Below are positions 46,559-54,931 of a stretch of DNA of 64,000 bases, piece after piece (the first letter of the stretch is position 1; the number at the start of each line of letters is the position of its first letter). A program made the translations under genes and the position numbers. A model generated the notes under the pieces. It ran no database searches and had not been told where the DNA came from. It saw nothing but the letters and a program-made list of their open reading frames with translations. The stretch comes from Streptomyces globosus (GTDB lineage Bacteria > Actinomycetota > Actinomycetes > Streptomycetales > Streptomycetaceae): assembly GCF_003325375.1 (NCBI RefSeq), contig NZ_CP030862.1:62001-126000 (forward strand), given 5' to 3'.

Positions 46559-47662
46559 GTGTCCACCGTTGATCCCCTGCTGGAATTTCCCCTCGACACC
46601 CAGCCGGACCCCGACGAATTCCTGCGCGCCGCTCTGCGGTGGCATTTCTCCCCGGAAACGGGTTCGCCGTTCTGGATCGAGCGCGCGGGAACTCTCGGTT
46701 TCGACCCGCTGACGGACATCGGCGGATTCGCCGACCTCGGCCGCTTCCCGAACCTGGCCAACGAGCTCCGCGACGTCCGCGCCGAGGACCTCATACCCCG
46801 CGGCTACGGCGACCGCCCGGACGTGGTGGGCGTGTACGAGAGCGGCGGCACCACCGGCGCCCCCAAGCGCATCGTCCTGCTGAAGGAGTGGCTGGACCGG
46901 CTGCTCGCCTGGAGCAGCGGCCAGCTGGACCGCCACGGCGTCCCGCAGGGCGTGAACTGGCTGGTCGTCGCCCCGACCGGCCCGCACATGGTGGGCGACG
47001 TCATCAAGCGGCAGACGGCCTTCCGCGGCGGCCTGGCGTTCACCGTCGACCTCGACCCGCGCTGGGTGAAGAAGCTCATCGCCGACGGCAAGACCGCCGA
47101 GGCGGGCGCCTACGCCGAGCACATCGTCGACCAGGTGGCCTTCCTGCTCCAGACGCAGGACATCGGCGTCCTGATGTGCACCCCGCCGGTCCTGGAGCGC
47201 CTGGCCCGCCGCGAGGACCTCGCCAAGCTCATCGACGAGAAGGTCAAGGCCATCAACTGGGTCGGCACCCAGATGGACGCCGACACCCGCTACCTGTACC
47301 GCACCGAGGTCTTCCCGAAGGCCCACCTGTACAGCGGCTACGGCTCGACGATGATCCTCGGCAACGCCAGCGAGCGCCCGGGCCTGACGGACGACGACCC
47401 GTGCATCTACGACCCGTTCGCCCCGCACATGGTCTTCGACGTCGTCGACCCCGGGACCCGCGAGACCGTCGCGTACGGCGAGCGCGGCCAGGTGGTCATG
47501 CACCACGTCAGCAAGAGCCTGTTCATGCCGAACAACCTGGAGCGCGACTACGCGACGCGGGTGCCGGGCCCCGAGGGCGTCTGGCAGATCGGCGACTCCG
47601 TCGCCGACATCGCGCCGGTCCAGGAGTTCGACAACGAGACCGTCATCGAGGGGGTTTACTAG
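46559..47662 (+). CDS. LuxE-like acyl-protein synthetase (aryl carboxylate activation)
   Basis: AMP-forming enzyme of 367 residues related to LuxE. The P-loop-like motif ESGGTTGAPKRIV and the YGSTMIL segment are visible. It should activate a carboxylate as acyl-AMP and pass it to the reductase encoded next, whose GTG overlaps this TAG. In grixazone biosynthesis GriC/GriD form an equivalent two-protein carboxylic acid reductase that turns 3-amino-4-hydroxybenzoate into the aldehyde. By analogy an aminohydroxybenzoate from this cluster is the substrate. GTG at 46559 follows GGAAGGAG. Confidence 0.85.
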   Translation: MSTVDPLLEFPLDTQPDPDEFLRAALRWHFSPETGSPFWIERAGTLGFDPLTDIGGFADLGRFPNLANELRDVRAEDLIPRGYGDRPDVVGVYESGGTTGAPKRIVLLKEWLDRLLAWSSGQLDRHGVPQGVNWLVVAPTGPHMVGDVIKRQTAFRGGLAFTVDLDPRWVKKLIADGKTAEAGAYAEHIVDQVAFLLQTQDIGVLMCTPPVLERLARREDLAKLIDEKVKAINWVGTQMDADTRYLYRTEVFPKAHLYSGYGSTMILGNASERPGLTDDDPCIYDPFAPHMVFDVVDPGTRETVAYGERGQVVMHHVSKSLFMPNNLERDYATRVPGPEGVWQIGDSVADIAPVQEFDNETVIEGVY

Positions 47663-49035
47663 TGGATGCCGGCCTGATCACGCTCGACGCGCTCGGGCCC
47701 TCCGGACCCTTCCGCGCCCGCAAGCGCATGACCGTCACCGACGTGGCGGGCGCACCGGTCGCCGAACTGAGCCTGGTGCCGAAGCTGTTCGTCACCCGCG
47801 CCATGGACGCCCTGCGCAAGGCCCGCACCCTGCCGGCCGCCGAGCGGACGGCGGCGCTGGCGCGGGCGGGCCGGATCTTCGCCGAGGAGACCGTCGACGG
47901 GCTCACCTTCGAGGAGTACCAGCGCACCGTCGCCCGTGTCTCCGGTGTGCCGATGGGCGTCGTGCGGGCGGCGACCGCCGCCATCATCGAGGCCACCGAG
48001 GTGGCCCCGGTCGCCGCGTACCAGGCGCGCCCCGTCGGCGCCGTGGACGACTGGCGCGCTGAGGAGACCCGCCGCGGCAGCGCCGTGTGGACCCGCAAGG
48101 GCGACGTCTTCGCGGTGCACGCGGCCGGCAACCACCCCGGCCCGCACTCGCTGTGGGTGGAGGCCCTCGCCATGGGCTACCGGGTCGCGGTCCGGCCCTC
48201 GCGGCGCGAGCCGTTCACCCCGCACCGCCTGATCTCCGCCCTGCGGGCCGCGGGCTTCGGCGCCGACCAGGTCGTGCTGCTGCCCACGGACTACGACGCG
48301 GCGGACGAGATCCTGCGCAGCGCCGACTACGGCCTGGTGTACGGCGGCGACGAGGTCGTCCGCAAGTACGCGGGCACCCGCGTGCTGCCGCAGGGCCCGG
48401 GGCGCTCGAAGATGCTCGTCCCGGCGGGCACCGACTGGCGCGACCACCTCGACACCATCGTCGACTCCATCGCCCACCAGGGCGGAGTGGCCTGCATCAA
48501 CGCCACCACCGTGCTGGTCGAGGGGGACCCGGCGCCCCTCGCGCAGGCGATCGCCGAGCGGCTCGCCGCGATCCCGAGCCTGCCGCCCGAGGACGAGAAG
48601 GCCGTCCTGGCGGTGCAGCCGGCGGAGGGCGCCCGCAAGCTGGAGGCGTTCCTGCTGGCCCGCGCCGCGGGCACGACCGCGCACCTGGGCGGCGACGGCA
48701 TCGTGGAGGAGCTGGGCGACGGGAGCGCCGTCCTGCGCCCGGCGGTCCACCAGCTGGACCGGCCGGACGCCGAGCAGGCCGGCATCGAACTGCCCTTCCC
48801 CTGCGTGTGGGTGGCCCCGTGGTCGCCCGCCGACGGGATCGGCCCGCTGCGCAACTCGCTGGTGCTGACCGCGTTCACGGACGACGAGGCGCTGATCGAC
48901 GAGCTGCTGGCGGAGCCGACCATCAGCAACCTCTACCTGGGCGACCACCCGACCTACTGGATCCGGCCGGGCGTCCCGCACGACAGCTACCTGGGTGAGT
49001 TCCTCATGCGGACCAAGACGGTCATCCGCGACTGA
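47662..49035 (+). CDS. LuxC-like acyl reductase (aldehyde-forming)
   Basis: Aldehyde-dehydrogenase-superfamily reductase of 457 residues related to LuxC. The catalytic Cys278 is in GGVACINATT; the cofactor region includes VHAAGNHPGPHSLWVEALAMGYRV. With the LuxE-like partner it should reduce an activated aryl acid to the aldehyde using NADPH. Its GTG start shares a base with the LuxE stop, so production is coupled. A strong hairpin follows. The aldehyde could be reduced further by the AKR of the cluster, or be captured by an amine. Confidence 0.87.
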   Translation: MDAGLITLDALGPSGPFRARKRMTVTDVAGAPVAELSLVPKLFVTRAMDALRKARTLPAAERTAALARAGRIFAEETVDGLTFEEYQRTVARVSGVPMGVVRAATAAIIEATEVAPVAAYQARPVGAVDDWRAEETRRGSAVWTRKGDVFAVHAAGNHPGPHSLWVEALAMGYRVAVRPSRREPFTPHRLISALRAAGFGADQVVLLPTDYDAADEILRSADYGLVYGGDEVVRKYAGTRVLPQGPGRSKMLVPAGTDWRDHLDTIVDSIAHQGGVACINATTVLVEGDPAPLAQAIAERLAAIPSLPPEDEKAVLAVQPAEGARKLEAFLLARAAGTTAHLGGDGIVEELGDGSAVLRPAVHQLDRPDAEQAGIELPFPCVWVAPWSPADGIGPLRNSLVLTAFTDDEALIDELLAEPTISNLYLGDHPTYWIRPGVPHDSYLGEFLMRTKTVIRD

Positions 49036-49043
49036 CGCACCCC

Positions 49044-49088
49044 CGGGTCCGGGCCGCGGCCTGAACGGGCCGCCGCGGCCCGGACCCG
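49044..49088 (+). terminator. Terminator after the LuxE/LuxC operon
   Basis: Perfect 16-bp arms (cgggtccgggccgcgg / ccgcggcccggacccg) with a 13-base loop, starting 9 bp after the luxC-like stop. Confidence 0.7.
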
Positions 49089-49136
49089 CGTACTCCCGCC
49101 GCAGTTCCCGCCTCCCGAGAAAGGGCCGAATTTGCC

Positions 49137-50345
49137 ATGTCCATGAACAGAGTGGACGGTTCAAGACCTTTGAGACTCCCCAGACTCGACTCGCTCACCG
49201 GGCTCCGCTTCCCTGCGGCCCTGCTCGTCTTCCTCTACCACGCCTCCCTCGGCGTGCCGTGGATCCGCCTCTTCGAGTCCGACGCGGCCAACGACGGCTT
49301 CGCCAAGGCCGTCTCCCAGGCGGGCGCCCTCGGCGTCACGTTCTTCTTCGTCCTGAGCGGCTTCGTCCTGGCCTGGTCGGCCCGCGAGAAGGACACCTTC
49401 CGCGCCTTCTGGCGCCGGCGCTTCGTCAAGATCTACCCGAACTACGTGGTCACCTGGGGCCTCGCCCTGGTCACCTTCGCGGCCGTCATGACGGAGCCGT
49501 GGCAGGCCGTCCTCAACCTGTTCATGCTCCAGGTCTGGGTGCCGGACTTCTACACCAACTTCAGCGTCAACCCGCCCAGCTGGTCCCTCGGCGCCGAGGC
49601 GATCTTCTACCTCGCCTTCCCGCTGCTCTACCTGGGCATCAGGAAGATCGACGCCTCCCGGCTGAAGTTCTGGATCGCCGGCACCGTCGCCGCCATCATG
49701 CTCACGCCGACGCTGACCTACGCGGTCATCCCCGGCGGCGGCATGCAGATGCCCGGCGCCGACGGCACCTCCACCGTCCAGTACTGGTTCGCGTACGTCC
49801 TGCCGCCGGTCCGCCTCCTCGACTTCGCGCTCGGCATCCTCGTCGCCCGCGCGGTCATGTCCGGCCGCTGGCGCGACATCGGCACCGTCTGGTCGACGCT
49901 GCTGCTGGCCGCGAGCTACGGCGTCGCGCTCAACGTGGAGCACCTGTACGCGCAGCGCTCGGTCACCCTCATCCCGATCGTGCTCGTCATCGCCGCGTTC
50001 GCCGCCCGCGACGCGGAGAGCAAGCCGACCCTCTTCAACAACCGGCCCATGGTCTGGCTCGGCGAGATCTCCTTCGCCTTCTACCTGGTCCACTACATCG
50101 TCCTCGCCTACTCGCGCGAGCTCCTCGGCGACGGGCTCTTCTCGACGCCGGTCGGCATCGCCCTGATCGCCGCCCAGGCCGTCGTCTCGGTGCTGCTCTC
50201 CTGGGCCCTGTACGCCTGGGTCGAGGCGCCCATCACCCGCCGCTTCTCCAGCTCCCGCAAGGCCAGGGCCGCGAAGGCCGCCGCGGCGGCGGCAGCGTCC
50301 GCACCGGGCGCCCCCGACCAGCCCCGTGACCGCCTTTCGGTCTGA
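49137..50345 (+). CDS. Acyltransferase-3 family membrane protein (OafA-like)
   Basis: Integral membrane O-acyltransferase of 402 residues with about ten hydrophobic helices. Begins with the family signature LDSLTGLRFPAALLVFLYHAS, which contains the essential His; also PPSWSLGAEAIFYLAFPLL and FYLVHYIV. Members acylate sugars, lipids or secondary metabolites at the membrane using cytoplasmic acyl-CoA. ATG at 49137; a second ATG at 49143 is equally possible. Lies behind its own spacer after a terminator, so membership in the cluster is likely but not certain. The C-terminus is a cytoplasmic Ala/Lys-rich tail. Confidence 0.88.
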   Translation: MSMNRVDGSRPLRLPRLDSLTGLRFPAALLVFLYHASLGVPWIRLFESDAANDGFAKAVSQAGALGVTFFFVLSGFVLAWSAREKDTFRAFWRRRFVKIYPNYVVTWGLALVTFAAVMTEPWQAVLNLFMLQVWVPDFYTNFSVNPPSWSLGAEAIFYLAFPLLYLGIRKIDASRLKFWIAGTVAAIMLTPTLTYAVIPGGGMQMPGADGTSTVQYWFAYVLPPVRLLDFALGILVARAVMSGRWRDIGTVWSTLLLAASYGVALNVEHLYAQRSVTLIPIVLVIAAFAARDAESKPTLFNNRPMVWLGEISFAFYLVHYIVLAYSRELLGDGLFSTPVGIALIAAQAVVSVLLSWALYAWVEAPITRRFSSSRKARAAKAAAAAAASAPGAPDQPRDRLSV

Positions 50346-50515
50346 CCGCCGGCCCGGCCCGTCCGGACCCGCCCGTCCCGCCGCGCGGCCCCGCCCCACC
50401 GGCAGCGCACCGACCCCACCGGTGCACCTCCGCCCCACCGGAGCCCCCGCCGCCCACCGGAGCGCCGCGCACCGCCCCCGGCCGGAATTCAGGACCGGCC
50501 GCCCGCAACGACCAC

Positions 50516-50550
50516 GCGCCCCCCGGGTTCCCGTCGAACCCGGGGGGCGC
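50516..50550. terminator. Bidirectional terminator
   Basis: Perfect 15-bp arms (gcgccccccgggttc / gaacccggggggcgc) with a CCGTC loop in the convergent gap between the acyltransferase and a secreted-protein gene. Confidence 0.75.
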
Positions 50551-50566
50551 GCCGTGTGCCGGTCCG

Positions 50567-52096
50567 CTACTTCTTCTTCGGGGTGAAGACGAGCAGCCGG
50601 TCCAGGAGGAGCGAGGAGAGGGCGGGGCGGGTGGCGGTCTCGGGCTGCATGTAGGCACGGGCCACGAGGCGGAGCGTGCTCATGTCGACGGGCCGGTCGG
50701 TGCCGTACTGCGCACAGAAGTCAGTGCCGGTGGGCGGGAGCGCGGTGACGTGCCGCCCGGTCGGTCCGGCGTCTCCGGCGCGGCTGAAGGTCCAGGCGTA
50801 CAGCTTGTCGGCCTTCGGCTGGTCGGGGATGAAGTCCTGCGCGCTGCCCTGGAGGAGGCGGTTGTTCTGCGCGGCCAGGGACACGGAGGCCTTGCGGTCG
50901 GCGTACAGGGAGACGCTCGAGTAGGTCGCCTGGCCGGTGGCCACGTGGTTCGCGCCGTAGGCCACGGCGAAGGAGCCGTCCGGCAGGGAGAAGTTCCGCG
51001 TGATCGGATCGTCGGCGTCGTTGGACAGCGCGGCCACCCCGGTGACCGGGGGATCGGTGAACAGCTTGGCCTGCAGCCCCACGTTCGATTCCTCGAAGCC
51101 CCGCTCGACGATCTCCTCGTGCACGTCGTAGCCCGGGTGGGCCTCGATGATGCGCCGGCGCAGCAGTTGCAGGGCGGGGTTGAGGTCGAGTTCGGTGGCC
51201 CCGGTCCCGGAGACGCGCAGCGGGGGGACGGGCAGCGGGTCGGGGGCGTACACCGGCTTCCTCTCGTTCCCGGAGCCGCTCTGCGGCCGGACCCGGAAGG
51301 CCTTGATCGGAGGTGAGGCGCGGTACGCGTCGAGCGCCTTCTCGAAGCCGGTCTCGGGCAGCAGCGTGCGGGTGGCGAGCAGGAACTCGTCGGAGCCCCG
51401 GTCCAGGCCGAGCCGGTACAGGGCCGGAGGAATGGTCAGGTTGTTCGTCGCCCCGCGCAGGCCGGAGGCCTCCAGCATTTTGTTGACCTCGGCCCGGGTG
51501 CGCCCGTTGCCGGTGACCACCAGCGCGAACGGCCGGTCGTACGGGGTCGGCCCCTGGGTGCGCACCGTCTTGTTGTTGATCGGGTCGCCGACGGAGGTCC
51601 ACAGGACCGGGCCGGTGGCCAGCGAGCCCTTCAGGTGGGTGAGGTCGAAGGAGAAGTACGCCTCCGGCGGCGGCGTCGTGCCGATCAGGACGACGGCCTC
51701 GTCCTGGCGCAGGCGCCACGTCGCGGGCGGGTTGGTGTTGGGTGCCTGCCCCGGGACCTCGGGCATGCCGGTGACGATGTAGGGCGACTGGGGGTTGGGC
51801 CACAGGCCGCTGAAGACGACGCCTTCGCAGTACCGGCGGTTCAGGTCGAAGACCTCCTCCGTTCCGGACTGCGAGACGTAGCCGGACTCGGAGAGCTGCT
51901 GTTCGAACCGCTCCACGTACCGGGCTGTGTCGGCCGGAGGCGAGGGGCGGGGGCCGACCGGAGCCGTGGTTGCCGGTTGGGAGAAGGTGCCGTGGGGGTG
52001 CTCCGGCGGCGTGGCCGCCGCCGCGGTGGGTGCGGCCAGGAGCGCGGCAGCGAGGGCGAGGAGAGCGGGACGTCCGCGCAGGGGGTGTGTGGTCAC
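50567..52096 (-). CDS. Secreted protein of unknown function
   Basis: Exported protein of 509 residues with a Sec signal peptide (VTTHPLRGRPALLALAAALLAAPTAAAA). GTG at 52094-52096 chosen because it opens the signal peptide; its ribosome site is weak. The mature part is rich in aromatic and polar residues (YFSFDLTHLKG, RPFALVVTGNGRTRAEVN, RNFSLPDGSFAVAYGANH) and looks globular. No catalytic motif recognised. Lys-rich C-terminus (FTPKKK). It separates the biosynthetic genes from the nitrate operon and may belong to neither. Confidence 0.75.
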   Translation of the reverse strand: MTTHPLRGRPALLALAAALLAAPTAAAATPPEHPHGTFSQPATTAPVGPRPSPPADTARYVERFEQQLSESGYVSQSGTEEVFDLNRRYCEGVVFSGLWPNPQSPYIVTGMPEVPGQAPNTNPPATWRLRQDEAVVLIGTTPPPEAYFSFDLTHLKGSLATGPVLWTSVGDPINNKTVRTQGPTPYDRPFALVVTGNGRTRAEVNKMLEASGLRGATNNLTIPPALYRLGLDRGSDEFLLATRTLLPETGFEKALDAYRASPPIKAFRVRPQSGSGNERKPVYAPDPLPVPPLRVSGTGATELDLNPALQLLRRRIIEAHPGYDVHEEIVERGFEESNVGLQAKLFTDPPVTGVAALSNDADDPITRNFSLPDGSFAVAYGANHVATGQATYSSVSLYADRKASVSLAAQNNRLLQGSAQDFIPDQPKADKLYAWTFSRAGDAGPTGRHVTALPPTGTDFCAQYGTDRPVDMSTLRLVARAYMQPETATRPALSSLLLDRLLVFTPKKK

Positions 52097-52223
52097 GGCA
52101 GACCCATAAGCCGTCCGGGCTGCCCGCGGCACGCCACCGCGCCGCCCCCGTCCTGCGACGTCACTCGTCCGGAGCGCGCCGGTTGGGCTGAGGGGCGGCC
52201 TGAGGGGGCCACGGCGCGGGGGG

Positions 52224-53444
52224 TCAGGACGCGGGGGCCAGGAGGCGGTGGGCGGCCGAGGGGGCGGGGCGGCCCACGTAGGGGAGGAGGTCGGCGTAGG
52301 CCCGGGCGTCGCCGACCAGGATGCCGCCGAGGAGGGTCCGGCAGTCGGCGCCGAGGACGACCTTGGCGTACGTGCCCCGCGTCTCGTCCAGGCGGCTCAG
52401 TTCGAGGGAGCCTGCGGTGCCGGCGTGGGCGTCGCCGAAGCTCGCCACCTCCACACCGAGCAGTTTCAGGCGCGTCGACATGTCCGGCTCCCCGAAGGCC
52501 TCCCCGCCCAGGCCCAGCAGCTGCCGGGCCACCGATTCGGCCATGCGGTAGCCGGGGGCGGCCAGGCCGTGGCAGCGGCCCGAAACGGCCGCGCACTCCC
52601 CGATCGCCCAGATGCGGCTGTCCTGTGTGCGGCACAGCGCGTCGACCAGGAAGCCGCCGCGTTCCCCGCGGTCCAGGTCCGCCGGGGCGGCCAGTTCGTC
52701 GCGGGGGCGCACGCCGGCGGAGAAGACCACCACGGACGCCTCCAGTACGGTGCCGTCCGCCAGGGACACTCCGGCGGCGCGGCCGTCCGGGCCCGCCTGG
52801 ACCGATGCGGTCGCGACCCCGCAGTGGGCGTGCAGCCCGCGCTGTGCCACCCGCCGCCCGAGGACGCCGCCGCCGGCCGCGTCCACCTGCACCGGCATCA
52901 GGCGCGGGGCGAGTTCCACGACGTGCGGTTCCATGCCGAGCAGCCGCAGTGCGTTGGCCGCTTCCAGGCCCAGCAGGCCGCCGCCGACGACCACGCCGGG
53001 TCGGCCGGGCGCGGCCGCCTCCCGGATCGCGTCGAGGTCGGCGAGGGTGCGGTACGTGAAGCAGCCCGGCAGGTCGCGGCCCGGCACCGGGGGGACGAAC
53101 GGCTTCGAGCCGGTGGCCAGGACCAGGGCGTCGTAGCCGATGGTGTCGCCCGCGGTGGTGGTCACGGTACGGGCGGCGCGGTCGATCGAGGCGGCGGCCG
53201 TGGCGAGCCGGAGCGACACCCGCGGGTCGGACGTGAGGCCGGGGGCGGGCAGGCTGAGGTCGGCGGCGCTGCGCCCGTCCAGGTACGAGGAGAGCGCCAC
53301 CCGGTCGTACGCGGCGTGCGGCTCCTCGGCGAGGACCACCACCCGCCAGGAGCCCGCCGTGTCCAGCGTGCGGAGCTCCTCCACCAGGCGGTGGCCGGCC
53401 ATGCCGTGTCCGGCCACCACGAGCGTGCGGGTCTTCCCTGTCAT
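52224..53444 (-). CDS. NAD(P)H/FAD oxidoreductase, NirB N-terminal-like
   Basis: Pyridine-nucleotide-disulfide-type flavoprotein of 406 residues. FAD motif VVAGHGMAGHRLVEEL, second Rossmann motif VVGGGLLGLEAANAL, and the C-terminal FAD contact (IWAIGECAA). It resembles the electron-input part of assimilatory nitrite reductase NirB, but has no siroheme or 4Fe-4S domain, so it cannot reduce nitrite itself. As the last gene of the nitrate operon, coupled by ATGA to the preceding flavoprotein gene, it probably passes electrons from NADH to the nitrate reductase. Confidence 0.85.
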   Translation of the reverse strand: MTGKTRTLVVAGHGMAGHRLVEELRTLDTAGSWRVVVLAEEPHAAYDRVALSSYLDGRSAADLSLPAPGLTSDPRVSLRLATAAASIDRAARTVTTTAGDTIGYDALVLATGSKPFVPPVPGRDLPGCFTYRTLADLDAIREAAAPGRPGVVVGGGLLGLEAANALRLLGMEPHVVELAPRLMPVQVDAAGGGVLGRRVAQRGLHAHCGVATASVQAGPDGRAAGVSLADGTVLEASVVVFSAGVRPRDELAAPADLDRGERGGFLVDALCRTQDSRIWAIGECAAVSGRCHGLAAPGYRMAESVARQLLGLGGEAFGEPDMSTRLKLLGVEVASFGDAHAGTAGSLELSRLDETRGTYAKVVLGADCRTLLGGILVGDARAYADLLPYVGRPAPSAAHRLLAPAS

Positions 53445-54931
53445 GACGTGCTTCCTCCGGTCCGGGCCGTCCCGCACAGCGCGCGCACGGTGCTCGTGCA
53501 GCCGCCGCAGCCGGTGGTGGCGCGGGTCGCGGCGGCGACCTGCGCCACGTCGGCGGCGCCGGCCCGGCAGGCCTCGGTGACGGCGTGCTTGGTGACGTTG
53601 TTGCAGCGGCAGACGACGGCGTCGCCGGGGAGCTCGTCGGCGCCCGGCGGCGCCGGTTCGATGCCGAGCAGGAACTCCAGGCGGCCGGCCGGGACCGGCA
53701 GGCCGCGCTCGTGGAGCCGGCTCAGGGCGGCGATGGCCCGGGGCAGTCCCAGCAGCACCGCGTCGGTGACGCGCTGCCCGTGCAGGGTGAGCCGGGCGTA
53801 CCGGCCGCGCGCCGGGTCGGCGACGGTGACCACTTCGGCGGCGGCGCCCGCGCCGGCCCCCGCGCCCGCGCCGGCCCCCGCGCCGGCGCCGGAACCGCTG
53901 CGGCCGCCCGGGCTGCCGTCGGCGTCCGGGCCGGCGGCGGGCCGTCCGCCGAGGCGGACCAGGTCGATGCCGGGCACCCGCAGCCGGGTGACGCGCCGGG
54001 TGCCCCGGTAGCCGGCCTCGCGCGGCCCGGCCCCGGTCAGCTGCCGGGCCAGCGACTCCGCCTGTTCCCAGGCGGGTTCGAGGTGTCCGGCCGCGGCGCC
54101 CGGGTGTTCGGCGCAGTCGCCGATGGCGTGGATGTGCGGGTCGTCGGTGCGCAGCCGCCCGTCGACGAGCACCCCGGTGCCGACGGCGAGGCCGGCCCGG
54201 CGGGCCAGGGCCGTCTCGGGCACGGCGCCGGTGCACAGCAGGAGGGTGTCGGCGGCCAGGACGGCGCCGTCGTCGAGGGTGAGCTTGCCGGCGCAGTACG
54301 CGGCGGCCTGCCGCCCGCAGTGGAGCTCCACGCCCAGGCCGGCCAGCCGGCCGGCGAGCAGCCTTCCGGCGGCGGCGTCCAGGTGCCGGTCCAGGGGGTG
54401 GGGCCCGCGGTGGACGAGCGCCACCTCGTGCCCGGCCCGGGTCAGCGCGGCCGCGGCCTCCACACCGAGGAGCCCGCCGCCCAGGACGACGGTGCGCCGG
54501 GCGTCCGGCGCGGCGCGCAGGACGCGTTCGGCGTCGGCGAGGGTGCGCAGGGCGGTGACCGCGTCCGAGGTGCCGGGGCGGGGCAGCCCGGGGATCCGGG
54601 GAAGGGCGGGGCGGGCCCCGGTGGCCAGGACGAGGGTGTCGTAGCGGTGGACGGAGCCGTCGTCGGCGCGGACGAGGCGGCGGGCGCGGTCGATGCGGAC
54701 GGCGGTGGTCCCGGTGCGCATCCGGACCCCGTCCGGCAGGGCGGGCAGGTCCAGCGCGGCGGGCGGCAGCGTCCCGTCCAGGACGGAGGTGAGGAGGACC
54801 CGGTGGTAGGGGGCGGCCGGTTCGGCGCCGAGCACGGTCAGTCCGCCGCGGTGGCCGTGGTGGTGGAGCCGCTCGGTGAACCGGTGGGCGGCGCTGCCGC
54901 CGCCGACGACGAGGACGTCGCCGGCGCTCAC
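53441..54931 (-). CDS. FAD oxidoreductase with BFD-type [2Fe-2S] domain
   Basis: Flavoprotein of 496 residues. The FAD part (VVGGGSAAHRFTERL, VVLGGGLLGVEAAAAL, HAIGDCAEH) is followed by a Gly/Ala repeat linker (GAGAGAGAG, about residue 355-370) and a C-terminal bacterioferredoxin-like [2Fe-2S] domain (VCRCNNVTK...TTGCGGC with four Cys). This build occurs in NasB/NasD-type electron carriers of assimilatory nitrate reductases. The GTG at 54929-54931 overlaps the nitrate reductase stop. It lacks a siroheme domain. Role: electron transfer to the molybdenum enzyme. Confidence 0.85.
   Translation of the reverse strand: MSAGDVLVVGGGSAAHRFTERLHHHGHRGGLTVLGAEPAAPYHRVLLTSVLDGTLPPAALDLPALPDGVRMRTGTTAVRIDRARRLVRADDGSVHRYDTLVLATGARPALPRIPGLPRPGTSDAVTALRTLADAERVLRAAPDARRTVVLGGGLLGVEAAAALTRAGHEVALVHRGPHPLDRHLDAAAGRLLAGRLAGLGVELHCGRQAAAYCAGKLTLDDGAVLAADTLLLCTGAVPETALARRAGLAVGTGVLVDGRLRTDDPHIHAIGDCAEHPGAAAGHLEPAWEQAESLARQLTGAGPREAGYRGTRRVTRLRVPGIDLVRLGGRPAAGPDADGSPGGRSGSGAGAGAGAGAGAGAGAAAEVVTVADPARGRYARLTLHGQRVTDAVLLGLPRAIAALSRLHERGLPVPAGRLEFLLGIEPAPPGADELPGDAVVCRCNNVTKHAVTEACRAGAADVAQVAAATRATTGCGGCTSTVRALCGTARTGGSTS

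Noticed and set aside
52224..54931. Assimilatory nitrite reductase NirBD
   Set aside because: Both flavoproteins resemble the NirB N-terminal or BFD parts, but no siroheme/4Fe-4S nitrite-binding domain or NirD is present.
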